Shown: positions 5,281 to 10,805, counted from the first letter of the stretch. The stretch is 10,805 nucleotides of DNA from DASXTS01 sp036402215 (GCA_036402215.1 DASWTI010000522.1:1-10805), one strand, 5' to 3'. Notes: generated by a model from the sequence alone, not told the origin. Translations and numbers: made by a program.

Positions 5281-6581
5281 TGGCCGGCGCCGAGGCCACC
5301 GAGCTCACGGGCACCGCCGGTATCCCGGTCCCACCGCAGGGCGGCGCCGGCATCCCGGTCCCGCCGCAGGGCGGCGCCGTGGTCCCGGTCCCCGGGACGC
5401 CCGCTGGTGCCGTGCCCGCCGGGGGTGTGCCCGACCGTTCGGCACCGGTCGGGGACGCACCCGCCGGGGCGGCACCGTCCGGGGCGCCCCTGTCCGGGAC
5501 GGCGCCGTCCGGGGCGGGGCCGTCCGGGGCGGGGCCGTCCGGGGCGGGGTCGCGGCCCGGGGTGGCTCATCGCTCGGCGGCCGAGGTGCTGACCTGGGGC
5601 CGGGTCACCGTGGAGCCCGCCCTGCGGGCCGCGGTGGACGGCCTGCCGACGCCGGCGCGGCTGGTCGCCGGCTACCACTTCGGGTGGTGGGACGAGAGCG
5701 GGCGGGCGGTCGAGGCCGATCGCGGCAAGGCCGTGCGCCCCGCTCTCGCGCTGCTCGCCGCCGAGGCCGTGGGTGGCTGTGTCACGGCGGCCACCCCGGC
5801 CGCGGTGGCGGTCGAGCTGGTGCACAACTTCTCGCTGCTGCACGACGACGTCATGGATCGCGACACCACCCGACGGCACCGCCCGACGGCGTGGAGCGTG
5901 TTCGGCATCAGCGCCGCCATCCTGGCCGGCGACGCCCTGCTGACCCTGGCCCTGGACGTGCTCGCCGGCACCGGGCGCACGGTCGCCCCCGAGGCCACCC
6001 GCACCCTGTCCGCCGCCGTACAGCGCCTGATCGACGGCCAGTGCGCCGACACCGATTTCGAACGGCGCAGCGACGTCACCCTCGCCGACTGCGTCCGCAT
6101 GGCCGAGAACAAGACCGGCGCCCTCCTCGGCGCCGCCTGCGCCCTGGGAGCCCTGTTCGGCGGCGGCTCCCCCGGGCAGGTCCGCCACCTGTCCCAGTTC
6201 GGCTCCCACCTCGGCCTCGCCTTCCAGCACGTCGACGACCTGCTCGGAATCTGGGGCGACCCCGCCGTCACCGGCAAGCCCGCCCACTCCGACCTGGCCA
6301 ACCGCAAGAAGAGCCTCCCCGTGGTCGCCGCCCTCCAGGCCACCGGACCCCAGGCCCGCGAGCTCCACGCCCTCTACCAGGCCGACGCCGAGCTCACCCC
6401 CGCCCAGCTCACCCACGCCGCCACCCTCGTCGAGCGCGCCGGCGGCCGCACCTGGAGCCGCCACCAGGCCGACACCCTGCTGGCCGCCGCCCAGGAAGAC
6501 CTCCGCGCCGTCCGGCCGGCCCCCCGCCCCGCCGCCGAGCTCACCGCCCTCGCCCTCCTGGCCACCCACCGCGACCACTGA
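5280..6581 (+). CDS. Polyprenyl diphosphate synthase, family 2 encapsulin cargo
   Basis: 433 residues from ATG 5280, one base overlapping the shell gene stop. Residues 1-94 are a low-complexity Pro/Gly/Ala/Ser tail containing two tandem GIPVPPQGGA units (14-33), a third degenerate one, and about five PSGAG-type units (64-90). Such disordered N-terminal extensions direct family 2 cargo into the shell. The all-helical prenyltransferase domain follows from about 95: GKAVRP (149-154) for diphosphate binding, first Asp-rich motif DDVMD (189-193), second motif DDLLGIWGD (319-327), and NRKKSLPV (341-348). It should condense isopentenyl diphosphate with an allylic diphosphate using magnesium. Phe and Ser at the fifth and fourth positions before DDVMD point to short products (C15-C20), a weak inference. 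The second motif has Gly in place of the last Asp of DDxxD, as I recall is usual in related actinobacterial enzymes. Confidence 0.92.
   Translation: MAGAEATELTGTAGIPVPPQGGAGIPVPPQGGAVVPVPGTPAGAVPAGGVPDRSAPVGDAPAGAAPSGAPLSGTAPSGAGPSGAGPSGAGSRPGVAHRSAAEVLTWGRVTVEPALRAAVDGLPTPARLVAGYHFGWWDESGRAVEADRGKAVRPALALLAAEAVGGCVTAATPAAVAVELVHNFSLLHDDVMDRDTTRRHRPTAWSVFGISAAILAGDALLTLALDVLAGTGRTVAPEATRTLSAAVQRLIDGQCADTDFERRSDVTLADCVRMAENKTGALLGAACALGALFGGGSPGQVRHLSQFGSHLGLAFQHVDDLLGIWGDPAVTGKPAHSDLANRKKSLPVVAALQATGPQARELHALYQADAELTPAQLTHAATLVERAGGRTWSRHQADTLLAAAQEDLRAVRPAPRPAAELTALALLATHRDH
5319..5378 (+). repeat. Two tandem 30-bp units in the cargo tail
   Basis: Units 5319-5348 and 5349-5378 match at 28 of 30 bases, and a degenerate third begins at 5379. 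Each encodes GIPVPPQGGA. The two differences are silent third-position changes, so the peptide is conserved exactly. Confidence 0.85.
5472..5550 (+). repeat. 15-bp tandem repeats encoding PSGAG units
   Basis: About five copies of a unit close to GGGCCGTCCGGGGCG encode Pro-Ser-Gly-Ala-Gly-type pentapeptides in the disordered tail. The last copies are identical, which makes the tract prone to length change by slippage. Confidence 0.8.
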
Positions 6582-6616
6582 CCTCCGGTCACCCACGTCC
6601 CACTCGCCACCCCGAC

Positions 6617-6691
6617 GCGGCCACCACGTCCTACCCGCCGCCGAAGCGGCCATCACGTCCTACCGGCCGTCCCCGCGCGGCCACCACGCTT
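6617..6691. repeat. Three short direct repeats behind the synthase gene
   Basis: GCGGCCACCACGTCCTACC at 6617, the same with one change (CCATCACG) at 6646, and a shorter copy GCGGCCACCACGCTT at 6677, with starts 29 and 31 bases apart. They are too few and too degenerate for CRISPR. No gene is supported between 6582 and 6854. Confidence 0.6.
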
Positions 6692-6854
6692 GAGCCGCAG
6701 CGACCCCGCCACGCCCCAGTCGTGGCCGTCGCCCCCCATGCTCGAACCGTGGCCGGCTCGGCGTTGGTTTCGCCACAATGGCTCGCCACGATGACCCGCC
6801 ACCTTGGCTTCACGCAGAAGAACTGATTGTGAACCAACCCCCGGGCATGGGTTA

Positions 6855-6881
6855 GTACTGCAACGGCACTTGGGCGAGTGG
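6855..6881 (+). repeat. Inverted repeat, left arm
   Basis: The outer 19 bases match the complement of 7901-7919 with one difference. The arm lies just beyond the degraded C-terminal end of the transposase remnant. Confidence 0.65.
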
Positions 6882-6929
6882 GTGTCCTCGTCGTCTGTAG
6901 TGGCTGAGGCGTGCTGGGCGTACCGGGCT

Positions 6930-7426
6930 CGCCGGGAACGGGCCTGGTAGTGGTCGAGGCCGGCGTCGTTCTTGGCCGGTTGGAAGCGCTCCTCAATGCG
7001 CCACCGGGCGCCGGCGATACAGGCCAGGTCCAGCAGGGTCGAGCGCCGGGGTGCATGGCAGACGTAGTAGGCGATCCCGGTCGGCTTGGTGATGGAGCGG
7101 CGGGCGAGCAGCCAGTGTCCACGGCCGGGCTCCCAGAGAATGCGGATGGGCACTCGTGCCCAGTCGTACTCGCGTGGCCCGTGCGCTCCGGCGCCCACCG
7201 ACAACCGTCGCCACGCGCGCGCCGGCAATCCGGCGTTGAGGTCGTTGGCGCGGGCCTGGCGGCAGTCGGTGCAGGGCTTGGTCGCGAACTCCACCTCGCC
7301 GGGAACATCGGCGGCACGGCACCGGTCCCGGTCCGAGGTCCAGGACTCCGGTAAGTAGAGGTCCCGGTCGTGGCTGAGGCGGTACGGCGCTCTTCTCTGC
7401 AGCGCACTTGATCCACGACGCCGCAC
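6930..7426 (-). pseudogene. IS701-family transposase remnant
   Basis: The minus-strand frame shows clear IS701-type segments in order: DRDLYLPESWTSDRDRCRAA, VEFATKP, LPARAWRRLSVGAGAHGPREYDWARV, HWLLARRSITKPTGIAYYVC and RWRIEERFQPAKNDAGLDHYQ. The last carries the R-x3-E-x6-K signature with the catalytic Glu of the DDE triad. The gene is broken. Everything before DRDLYLP is missing, taking the first catalytic Asp with it. The region between FATKP and LPARAW, about 60-70 residues in intact relatives and including the second Asp, is deleted. Similarity also stops after LDHYQ, near 6938. It cannot encode an active transposase. Confidence 0.8.
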
Positions 7427-7509
7427 TGGTGCCGTGCGCTCGTGAACAGAAGCTTCACCTCACCTGAACGGCGGCTCTGATCGTGCCGACCAGCGTCCAC
7501 AATCAGCCG

Positions 7510-7842
7510 ATGCGCCCACTCCAACGCGTCCTTGTCGCCTGCGCCGTTGTGGCGGCCGGCCTCGGCGCCACCAGCGTGCCCGCCGTCGCCAACGGGCTCA
7601 CCGTGAGCATGGGGTGCTACCCAGGCGTCAACGGACCCGGCACGTTCCGGTGTGAGGCCGTCGCGTCGCAGCAGTTCGTCAGCTACTTCTGGTTCGGCAG
7701 CCAAAACGCCACCATCCTGCGGCCGAAGCACGGCCGCATCATCAACGGGCAGTGCACACCCGGTCTGGTGTCCGAGGTAACCGTGGGGGTCACCACCCCC
7801 CAGGAAGAGGCCAGCGCCACCGACACCTTCACCTGCCTCTGA
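7510..7842 (+). CDS. Small secreted four-cysteine protein
   Basis: 110 residues from ATG 7510. Residues 1-27 form a typical signal peptide: MRPLQR, a hydrophobic stretch LVACAVVAAGLG, then a likely cleavage site after PAVA. The mature part of about 83 residues has four cysteines (36, 48, 82, 109), enough for two disulfides, and a final FTCL. The composition (Gly, Val, Thr, Ser, aromatic FVSYFWFG) suggests a small beta-rich exported protein. I do not recognise the family or a function. There is no clear Shine-Dalgarno, and an in-frame GTG at 7483 lies upstream without support. It sits inside the inverted repeats of the IS701-like remnant, on the opposite strand to the transposase, so it may be a captured passenger or a gene left by rearrangement. 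The coherent signal-peptide and cysteine pattern argues for a real gene. Confidence 0.65.
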   Translation: MRPLQRVLVACAVVAAGLGATSVPAVANGLTVSMGCYPGVNGPGTFRCEAVASQQFVSYFWFGSQNATILRPKHGRIINGQCTPGLVSEVTVGVTTPQEEASATDTFTCL

Positions 7843-7873
7843 GTGAACCGGGGCCCTACCCGGAGGGGACGCC

Positions 7874-8077
7874 CTACAAACACCGCCGCCATCTACTCAG
7901 CCAAGTGCCGTTGCGGTACCAAGCGGAACTCGCCAGATAGTCGGCCGGGATGGCGTCGATCTCGGTCACGCATCCGGCGTCGCACCAGAAGACGGCGAAA
8001 GTGAAATGGCCGGCATAGGTCCAGTAGTCCAGACCACGACGCCTGTCCGGGGCCGCGGCGCGCCACCTCGTCGCCAC
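7874..8077 (-). pseudogene. Possible gene fragment ending inside an inverted-repeat arm
   Basis: The minus-strand frame (67 residues from GTG 8077) contains a stretch that looks like a natural protein, LDYWTYAGHFTFAVFWCD, followed by VTEIDAIPADYLASSAW. It then runs into the arm at 7919-7901, which supplies YRNGTWLS, and stops shortly after. One reading is a host gene cut by the element; another is a chance open frame. I do not recognise the family, and no upstream part or ribosome binding site is visible. Confidence 0.35.
7893..7919 (-). repeat. Inverted repeat, right arm
   Basis: CCAAGTGCCGTTGCGGTAC (7901-7919) is the complement of the left arm with one difference, extended inward with lower identity. 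Confidence 0.65.
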
Positions 8078-8137
8078 GGCGGCACGTACGTGATCATGCA
8101 GCTTCAGGGGTCCTGGTGATCCAGCACTACGACCCCC

Positions 8138-8156
8138 GCAAGTGCTGTTGCAGTAT
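8138..8156 (-). repeat. Third, unpaired copy of the inverted-repeat arm
   Basis: GCAAGTGCTGTTGCAGTAT matches the right arm in the same orientation at about 16 of 19 positions when compared with the left-arm complement. It lies about 220 bases outside the framed element, with no transposase next to it. Confidence 0.5.
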
Positions 8157-8207
8157 CAGGGCTCGCCCTCAAAGCCCTCCGCCGGGCCGGACGAGGCGGC
8201 TCGCAGG

Positions 8208-8263
8208 TGGGGTGAACGGACCAGGTGCCCCGCTGGTGCGTGCGAAATGGTCCATTCACCCCA
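8208..8263 (-). repeat. 16-bp inverted repeat (large hairpin) downstream of mftR
   Basis: GGGGTGAACGGACCA (8209-8223) and TGGTCCATTCACCCC (8248-8262), with one more T-A pair outside, enclose a 24-base loop. The single mismatch is C/A on the plus strand but G/T, a wobble pair in RNA, on the minus strand. A functional hairpin therefore favours the mftR-side transcript. It has no T-run. It may be a distal terminator, a protein site or a mobile-element relic. The remaining bases of 8157-8431 hold no supported gene; a 7-bp TGGCAGG/CCTGCCA stem at 8372-8402 lies 29 bases after mftR and is a weaker terminator candidate. Confidence 0.5.
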
Positions 8264-8431
8264 GCTTGAGGACGCAGCCCAGGCTGAGCCTCCCGATGGC
8301 GGCGCCTGCGTGGGGCGCGGCAGCGGCGCCCGAACCAGCGCAGGACGGGCAGACCCGACCGCGGGGCCCGATGGCAGGCGTGGCGGCGGCACCCACCTGC
8401 CACGGGCCGGGGACCGGGTCGGCCGGCGGAG

Positions 8432-9031
8432 TCAGGCTTCCGGGACCAGCGCCGCCAGCGAGTCCACTGCCCGCGACAGGAGAACGGCCAGGTCCGAGGC
8501 GTCGTCACGCAGCCATTGCTCGTAGGCGGCGACGGCCACGCCGAGGGTGGCGTGGGCGATGGCCTGGGGCTCCAGGCTGTCGGCGGGCCGGTCGAGGCGG
8601 CGGCCGACGAAGGCGGCGAGGGTGTGGCGCCAGGCCGCATAGCGCAGCGTGGAGTGCGCCTGGAGCGCGGGCGTGGTGAGGATGAGGCGCATACGCCGGC
8701 GGTGCCAAGGGATCTCGGCGGGGTCGATCCGGTTGAACTCCAGCAGGGAGCGCCGGATCGCCTCCAGCAGCGGCAGGTCGGGCGGGAAGCCGGCGAGGAC
8801 CTCGCGCATCCGGGCCAGCTCGCCGTCGAAGTCGCCCCAGGCGATGTCGTTCTTGGACGGGAAGTAGCGGAAGAAGGTGCGGCGGCCGATGCCGGCGGCG
8901 CGCGCGACGTCGTCGATGGTGGTGTTGTCGAAGCCGCGCTCGGCGAAGAGGCCGAACGCGACGTGCTCGACCTCGGCGCGGGAGGTGATCGGCCGGCGAC
9001 CCGCCCGGGTGGTCGTCGAGGGCGTCGGCAC
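8432..9031 (-). CDS. mftR: Mycofactocin system TetR-family regulator MftR
   Basis: 199 residues from GTG 9031. The N-terminal DNA-binding domain spans about 15-62 with the helix-turn-helix in TTIDDVARAAGIGRRTFFRYFPSKNDI; the phrase GIGRRTFFRYFPSKND is typical of MftR. The helical C-terminal ligand domain follows. Identity is firmly supported by the divergent mftA beside it. In Mycolicibacterium smegmatis MftR represses the mft genes and responds to long-chain acyl-CoA; the same role is inferred here. The start at 9031 is chosen because GGAAGGGGAG ends 2 bases before it, whereas GTG 9052 has no Shine-Dalgarno and lies inside the putative operator. The longer version would be 206 residues and could be made from a leaderless message. 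Confidence 0.88.
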   Translation of the reverse strand: MPTPSTTTRAGRRPITSRAEVEHVAFGLFAERGFDNTTIDDVARAAGIGRRTFFRYFPSKNDIAWGDFDGELARMREVLAGFPPDLPLLEAIRRSLLEFNRIDPAEIPWHRRRMRLILTTPALQAHSTLRYAAWRHTLAAFVGRRLDRPADSLEPQAIAHATLGVAVAAYEQWLRDDASDLAVLLSRAVDSLAALVPEA

Positions 9032-9033
9032 GG

Positions 9034-9043
9034 CTCCCCTTCC
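9034..9043 (-). promoter_or_regulatory. Ribosome binding site favouring the shorter mftR start
   Basis: On the minus strand GGAAGGGGAG precedes GTG 9031, its GGAAGG core 6 bases from the codon. The in-frame GTG 9052 upstream has no such signal. Confidence 0.6.
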
Positions 9044-9046
9044 ATT

Positions 9047-9061
9047 TGGCACTCGGTGCCA
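9047..9061. promoter_or_regulatory. Probable MftR operator (palindrome)
   Basis: TGGCAC-TCG-GTGCCA is a perfect 6-bp inverted repeat around a 3-base centre in the mftR-mftA intergenic region, the size and symmetry expected of a TetR-family site. It abuts the mftR -10 hexamer, sharing base 9061, and covers its predicted transcription start, so binding would block mftR. It also lies upstream of mftA. Binding by MftR is inferred. Confidence 0.6.
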
Positions 9062-9066
9062 TTATC
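9061..9066 (-). promoter_or_regulatory. -10 element of mftR
   Basis: On the minus strand GATAAT matches five of six bases of TATAAT, a rare AT-rich word in this DNA, and would start transcription near 9052-9054 inside the palindrome. The -35 is not clear. Confidence 0.5.
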
Positions 9067-9126
9067 GTCGGCCGGCAGGCGCCGGTGTGACGGCCGGCTC
9101 CCTCGAACAGGTGAGGCGATCAGGCG

Positions 9127-9131
9127 AGGAG
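9127..9131 (+). promoter_or_regulatory. Ribosome binding site of mftA
   Basis: AGGAG ends 6 bases before ATG 9138 and sets the start of the short precursor gene against an upstream in-frame GTG at 9087. Confidence 0.7.
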
Positions 9132-9137
9132 CATCCC

Positions 9138-9254
9138 ATGAGCGAGATCGTCACCGAGACCACCGAGGCCGTGACCGGCGCCGACGCCGCGCTCGTCGAG
9201 GAGGACCTGCTCGTCGAGGAGGTCTCCATCGACGGCATGTGCGGCGTCTACTGA
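9138..9254 (+). CDS. mftA: Mycofactocin precursor peptide MftA
   Basis: 38 residues from ATG 9138. The C-terminus IDGMCGVY is the hallmark of MftA: the last Val37-Tyr38 pair is the part modified. In the known pathway MftC, helped by MftB, oxidatively decarboxylates Tyr38 and cross-links it to Val37, MftE releases the modified dipeptide, and later enzymes turn it into the redox cofactor mycofactocin. The acidic leader (EEDLLVEEVSIDG) is the recognition part. Spacing of 14 bases to mftB places it at the head of the operon. It is small but unambiguous. Confidence 0.95.
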   Translation: MSEIVTETTEAVTGADAALVEEDLLVEEVSIDGMCGVY

Positions 9255-9268
9255 GCGGCGCGGGAGCG

Positions 9269-9655
9269 ATGAGCGCGCCGGCGTTCGACCCGGGCCGCGC
9301 GTACCGATGCTCGCCGCGCGTGGCCCTGCGCCCGGAGCCGTTCGGCGCGCTCGCCTACGACTTCGGCACCCGCCGGCTCTCCTTCCTCAAGACGCCGGCG
9401 ATGGTGGCCGTGGTGCGTGGGCTCGACGGGCTGCCGAATGTGCACGCGGCCCTCGACGCGGCCGGGGTGCCGGACGGCCAACGCGCCGCGTACCTGACGG
9501 CGCTGCGTGGTCTGGCCGAGGCCGGCACCATCGAACCCGCCGACCTGCCCGACGCCACGACAGCGGCCACCGCACCCCGGGCCGACTCGGCGTCACCCCC
9601 GCCCGGAACGGCCGCCGCGTCACCGCCCCTGCCCGCCGGTGAGGTGGCGCCGTGA
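9269..9655 (+). CDS. mftB: Mycofactocin peptide chaperone MftB
   Basis: 128 residues from ATG 9269, with GGGAG only 2 bases upstream, which is tight. Residues 10-92 correspond to the PqqD-like RRE fold that presents MftA to MftC; AYRCSPRVALRPEPFGALAYDF and LSFLKTPAMVAVV are typical of MftB. Residues from about 95 to 128 are a Pro/Ala/Ser-rich tail (PPPGTAAASPPLPAGEVAP) that is longer than I expect for the family and probably disordered; it may be a linker or a lineage-specific extension. The stop overlaps the start of mftC by 4 bases (GTGA), so the two proteins are made in coupled fashion. Confidence 0.92.
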   Translation: MSAPAFDPGRAYRCSPRVALRPEPFGALAYDFGTRRLSFLKTPAMVAVVRGLDGLPNVHAALDAAGVPDGQRAAYLTALRGLAEAGTIEPADLPDATTAATAPRADSASPPPGTAAASPPLPAGEVAP

Positions 9656-10805
9656 AACTGGTGGAGCACTTCAAGCAGGGGCTGAACGCGCCGATCTGCC
9701 TCACCTGGGAGCTGACGTACGCCTGCAACCTGGCGTGCGTGCACTGCCTGTCCTCGTCGGGGCGGCGCGACCCGCGGGAGCTGTCCACGGCGGAGTGCCG
9801 CGCGCTGATCGACGAGTTCCGGCAGATGCAGGTGTTCTACGTGAACATCGGCGGCGGCGAGCCGACGGTGCGGCCGGACTTCTGGGAGCTGCTGGAGTAC
9901 GCGGTCGGCAACCAGGTGGGCGTGAAGTTCTCGACCAACGGCGTACGCCTCACCGCGGAGCGGGCGCGCCGGCTCGCGGCGACGGACTACGTGGACGTCC
10001 AGGTGTCGCTGGACGGCGCGACGCCCGAGGTGAACGACGCGGTACGCGGGCCGGGTTCGTACGCGACCGCGATGCACGCCATGGGCAACCTGGCCGGCGC
10101 CGGGTTCCGCGACTTCAAGCTCAGCGTGGTGATGACCCGGCACAACGTGGAGCAGCTCGATGCGTTCCGGGCGATCGCGCGGGAGCACGGCGCGCAGCTG
10201 CGGATCACCCGGCTGCGGCCGTCCGGGCGCGGCGCCGACGTGTGGGACGAGCTGCACCCGACGGCTGAGCAGCAGCAGCGGCTCTACGACTGGCTGGTGG
10301 AGCACGGCGAGCAGGTGCTCACCGGCGATTCGTTCTTCCACCTCAACGCGCTGGGCCCGGCGCCGCTGCCCGGGCTGAACCTGTGCGGAGCCGGGCGCGT
10401 GGTGTGCCTGGTCGACCCGGTGGGCGACGTGTACGCGTGCCCGTTCGCCATCCACCAGGAGTTCCTCGCGGGCAACGTGCGCGAGCCCGGCGGGTTCGCC
10501 GGCCTGTGGGGCGGCTCGCCGCTCTTCGAACGGCTGCGGCGGCCCTCGGACGGCGGCGCGTGCTCCTCGTGCTCGGCCTTCGACTCCTGCCAGGGCGGCT
10601 GCATGGCGGCGAAGTTCTTCACCGGGCTGCCGCTGGACGGGCCGGACCCGGAATGCGTGCGCGGGCACGGCGAACGCGCGCTCGCCGCGGTGACGACCGC
10701 CCCCCGCTCCGACGTCGACCACTCCCGCCGCCGCCCGGTGCCGCTCACCCTCGGCCGCCGCCCCGCCGCGACGACGGCCGCCGTGCCCGCGGTGGTGCCG
10801 GCGCC
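9652..10805 (+). CDS. mftC: Mycofactocin radical SAM maturase MftC, 3'-truncated by the window edge
   Basis: The frame opens with GTG 9652 and stays open for 384 codons to the window end. The radical SAM cluster CxxxCxxC is at Cys25, Cys29 and Cys32, followed by the GGGEP motif that binds the SAM amino group. The C-terminal SPASM region supplies the auxiliary cluster ligands, with cysteines at 245, 252, 263, 304, 307, 313, 317 and 335 (CGAGRVVC, YACPF, CSSCSAFDSC, GGC). MftC catalyses the two-step oxidative decarboxylation and Val-Tyr cross-link on MftA. The tail past 350 is Arg/Pro/Ala-rich. As MftC is usually about 390-400 residues, almost all of it is present. Later mft genes (mftD, mftE, mftF) would be expected beyond the window. 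Confidence 0.95.
   Translation, partial: MKLVEHFKQGLNAPICLTWELTYACNLACVHCLSSSGRRDPRELSTAECRALIDEFRQMQVFYVNIGGGEPTVRPDFWELLEYAVGNQVGVKFSTNGVRLTAERARRLAATDYVDVQVSLDGATPEVNDAVRGPGSYATAMHAMGNLAGAGFRDFKLSVVMTRHNVEQLDAFRAIAREHGAQLRITRLRPSGRGADVWDELHPTAEQQQRLYDWLVEHGEQVLTGDSFFHLNALGPAPLPGLNLCGAGRVVCLVDPVGDVYACPFAIHQEFLAGNVREPGGFAGLWGGSPLFERLRRPSDGGACSSCSAFDSCQGGCMAAKFFTGLPLDGPDPECVRGHGERALAAVTTAPRSDVDHSRRRPVPLTLGRRPAATTAAVPAVVPA

Larger units (their letters stand above)
6855..7919 (-). mobile_element. Degenerate IS701-like element framed by inverted repeats
   Basis: GTACTGCAACGGCACTTGG at 6855-6873 is matched at 18 of 19 positions by its complement at 7901-7919. The match continues inward to about 23 of 27 bases (6855-6881 and 7893-7919). 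Between them lies a minus-strand transposase remnant related to IS701. The roughly 1.07-kb interval is shorter than I would expect of an intact element, and the N-terminal half of the transposase is gone. No target-site duplication is evident (GTTA on the left, CAAG on the right). A small plus-strand secreted-protein gene occupies the right part of the interval. Calling the repeats the element's ends is an inference from their symmetry and position. Confidence 0.6.

Noticed and set aside
5472..5550. GC-rich repeat tract as a terminator or recombination site
   Set aside because: The period is a multiple of three and the frame encodes a regular pentapeptide in a disordered tail, so coding explains it.
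5214..6656. 480-residue minus-strand open frame antiparallel to the synthase
   Set aside because: It is a GC-rich mirror frame of Gly/Gln/Val-rich low complexity with no motifs; the plus strand has clear prenyl synthase motifs.
6617..6691. CRISPR array
   Set aside because: Only three imperfect 15-19-base repeats with very short spacers of about 10-12 bases and no cas genes nearby.
6631..7731. 366-residue minus-strand open frame across the transposase remnant and secreted-protein gene
   Set aside because: No recognisable domain; it is out of frame with the transposase motifs and overlaps a signal-peptide-bearing gene on the other strand.
8104..9045. 313-residue minus-strand open frame over mftR
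   Set aside because: Arg/Pro/Ser-rich shadow frame; the other minus frame encodes a clear TetR-type regulator.

Overview
The window is very GC-rich with GC-heavy third codon positions and many GTG starts. It carries mycofactocin genes, a family 2B encapsulin operon and a HadA/HadB-like dehydratase pair. This fits a high-GC actinobacterium, probably a filamentous or mycolic-type actinomycete; the genus cannot be fixed from the sequence.

Left part (1-1923): a biotinyl-domain protein leaves the window on the minus strand, followed by a minus-strand NYN-domain (PIN-like) nuclease gene. Divergent from that gene is a plus-strand, translationally coupled pair of hot-dog-fold dehydratase subunits, closed by a GC hairpin.

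Centre (about 2240-6581): after a roughly 490-base non-coding leader with a candidate promoter comes a three-gene plus-strand operon: two paralogous family 2B encapsulin shell proteins, each an HK97-fold shell with an inserted cyclic-nucleotide-binding-like domain, then a polyprenyl diphosphate synthase. The synthase has a long repetitive Pro/Gly/Ala-rich N-terminal tail, as expected of an encapsulin cargo. The last two genes overlap at TGATG. The likely product is a two-component protein shell enclosing an isoprenoid chain-elongating enzyme.

Junction (6582-8431): a mostly degenerate zone. It holds three short direct repeats, an IS701-like transposase remnant framed by inverted repeats, a small secreted four-cysteine protein lying inside that frame, a gene fragment running into one inverted-repeat arm, a third copy of the arm, and a 16-bp-arm hairpin.

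Right part (8432-10805): the start of a mycofactocin locus. The TetR-type regulator mftR (minus) diverges from mftA, mftB and mftC (plus). A 15-bp palindrome overlaps the mftR -10 element in the shared intergenic region. mftC runs off the window's end.

The encapsulin operon is the most striking system. The family is described, but several details here deserve a second look: two unequal shell paralogues with eroded nucleotide pockets, a patch of exact DNA identity between them, and a duplicated motif in the cargo tail.
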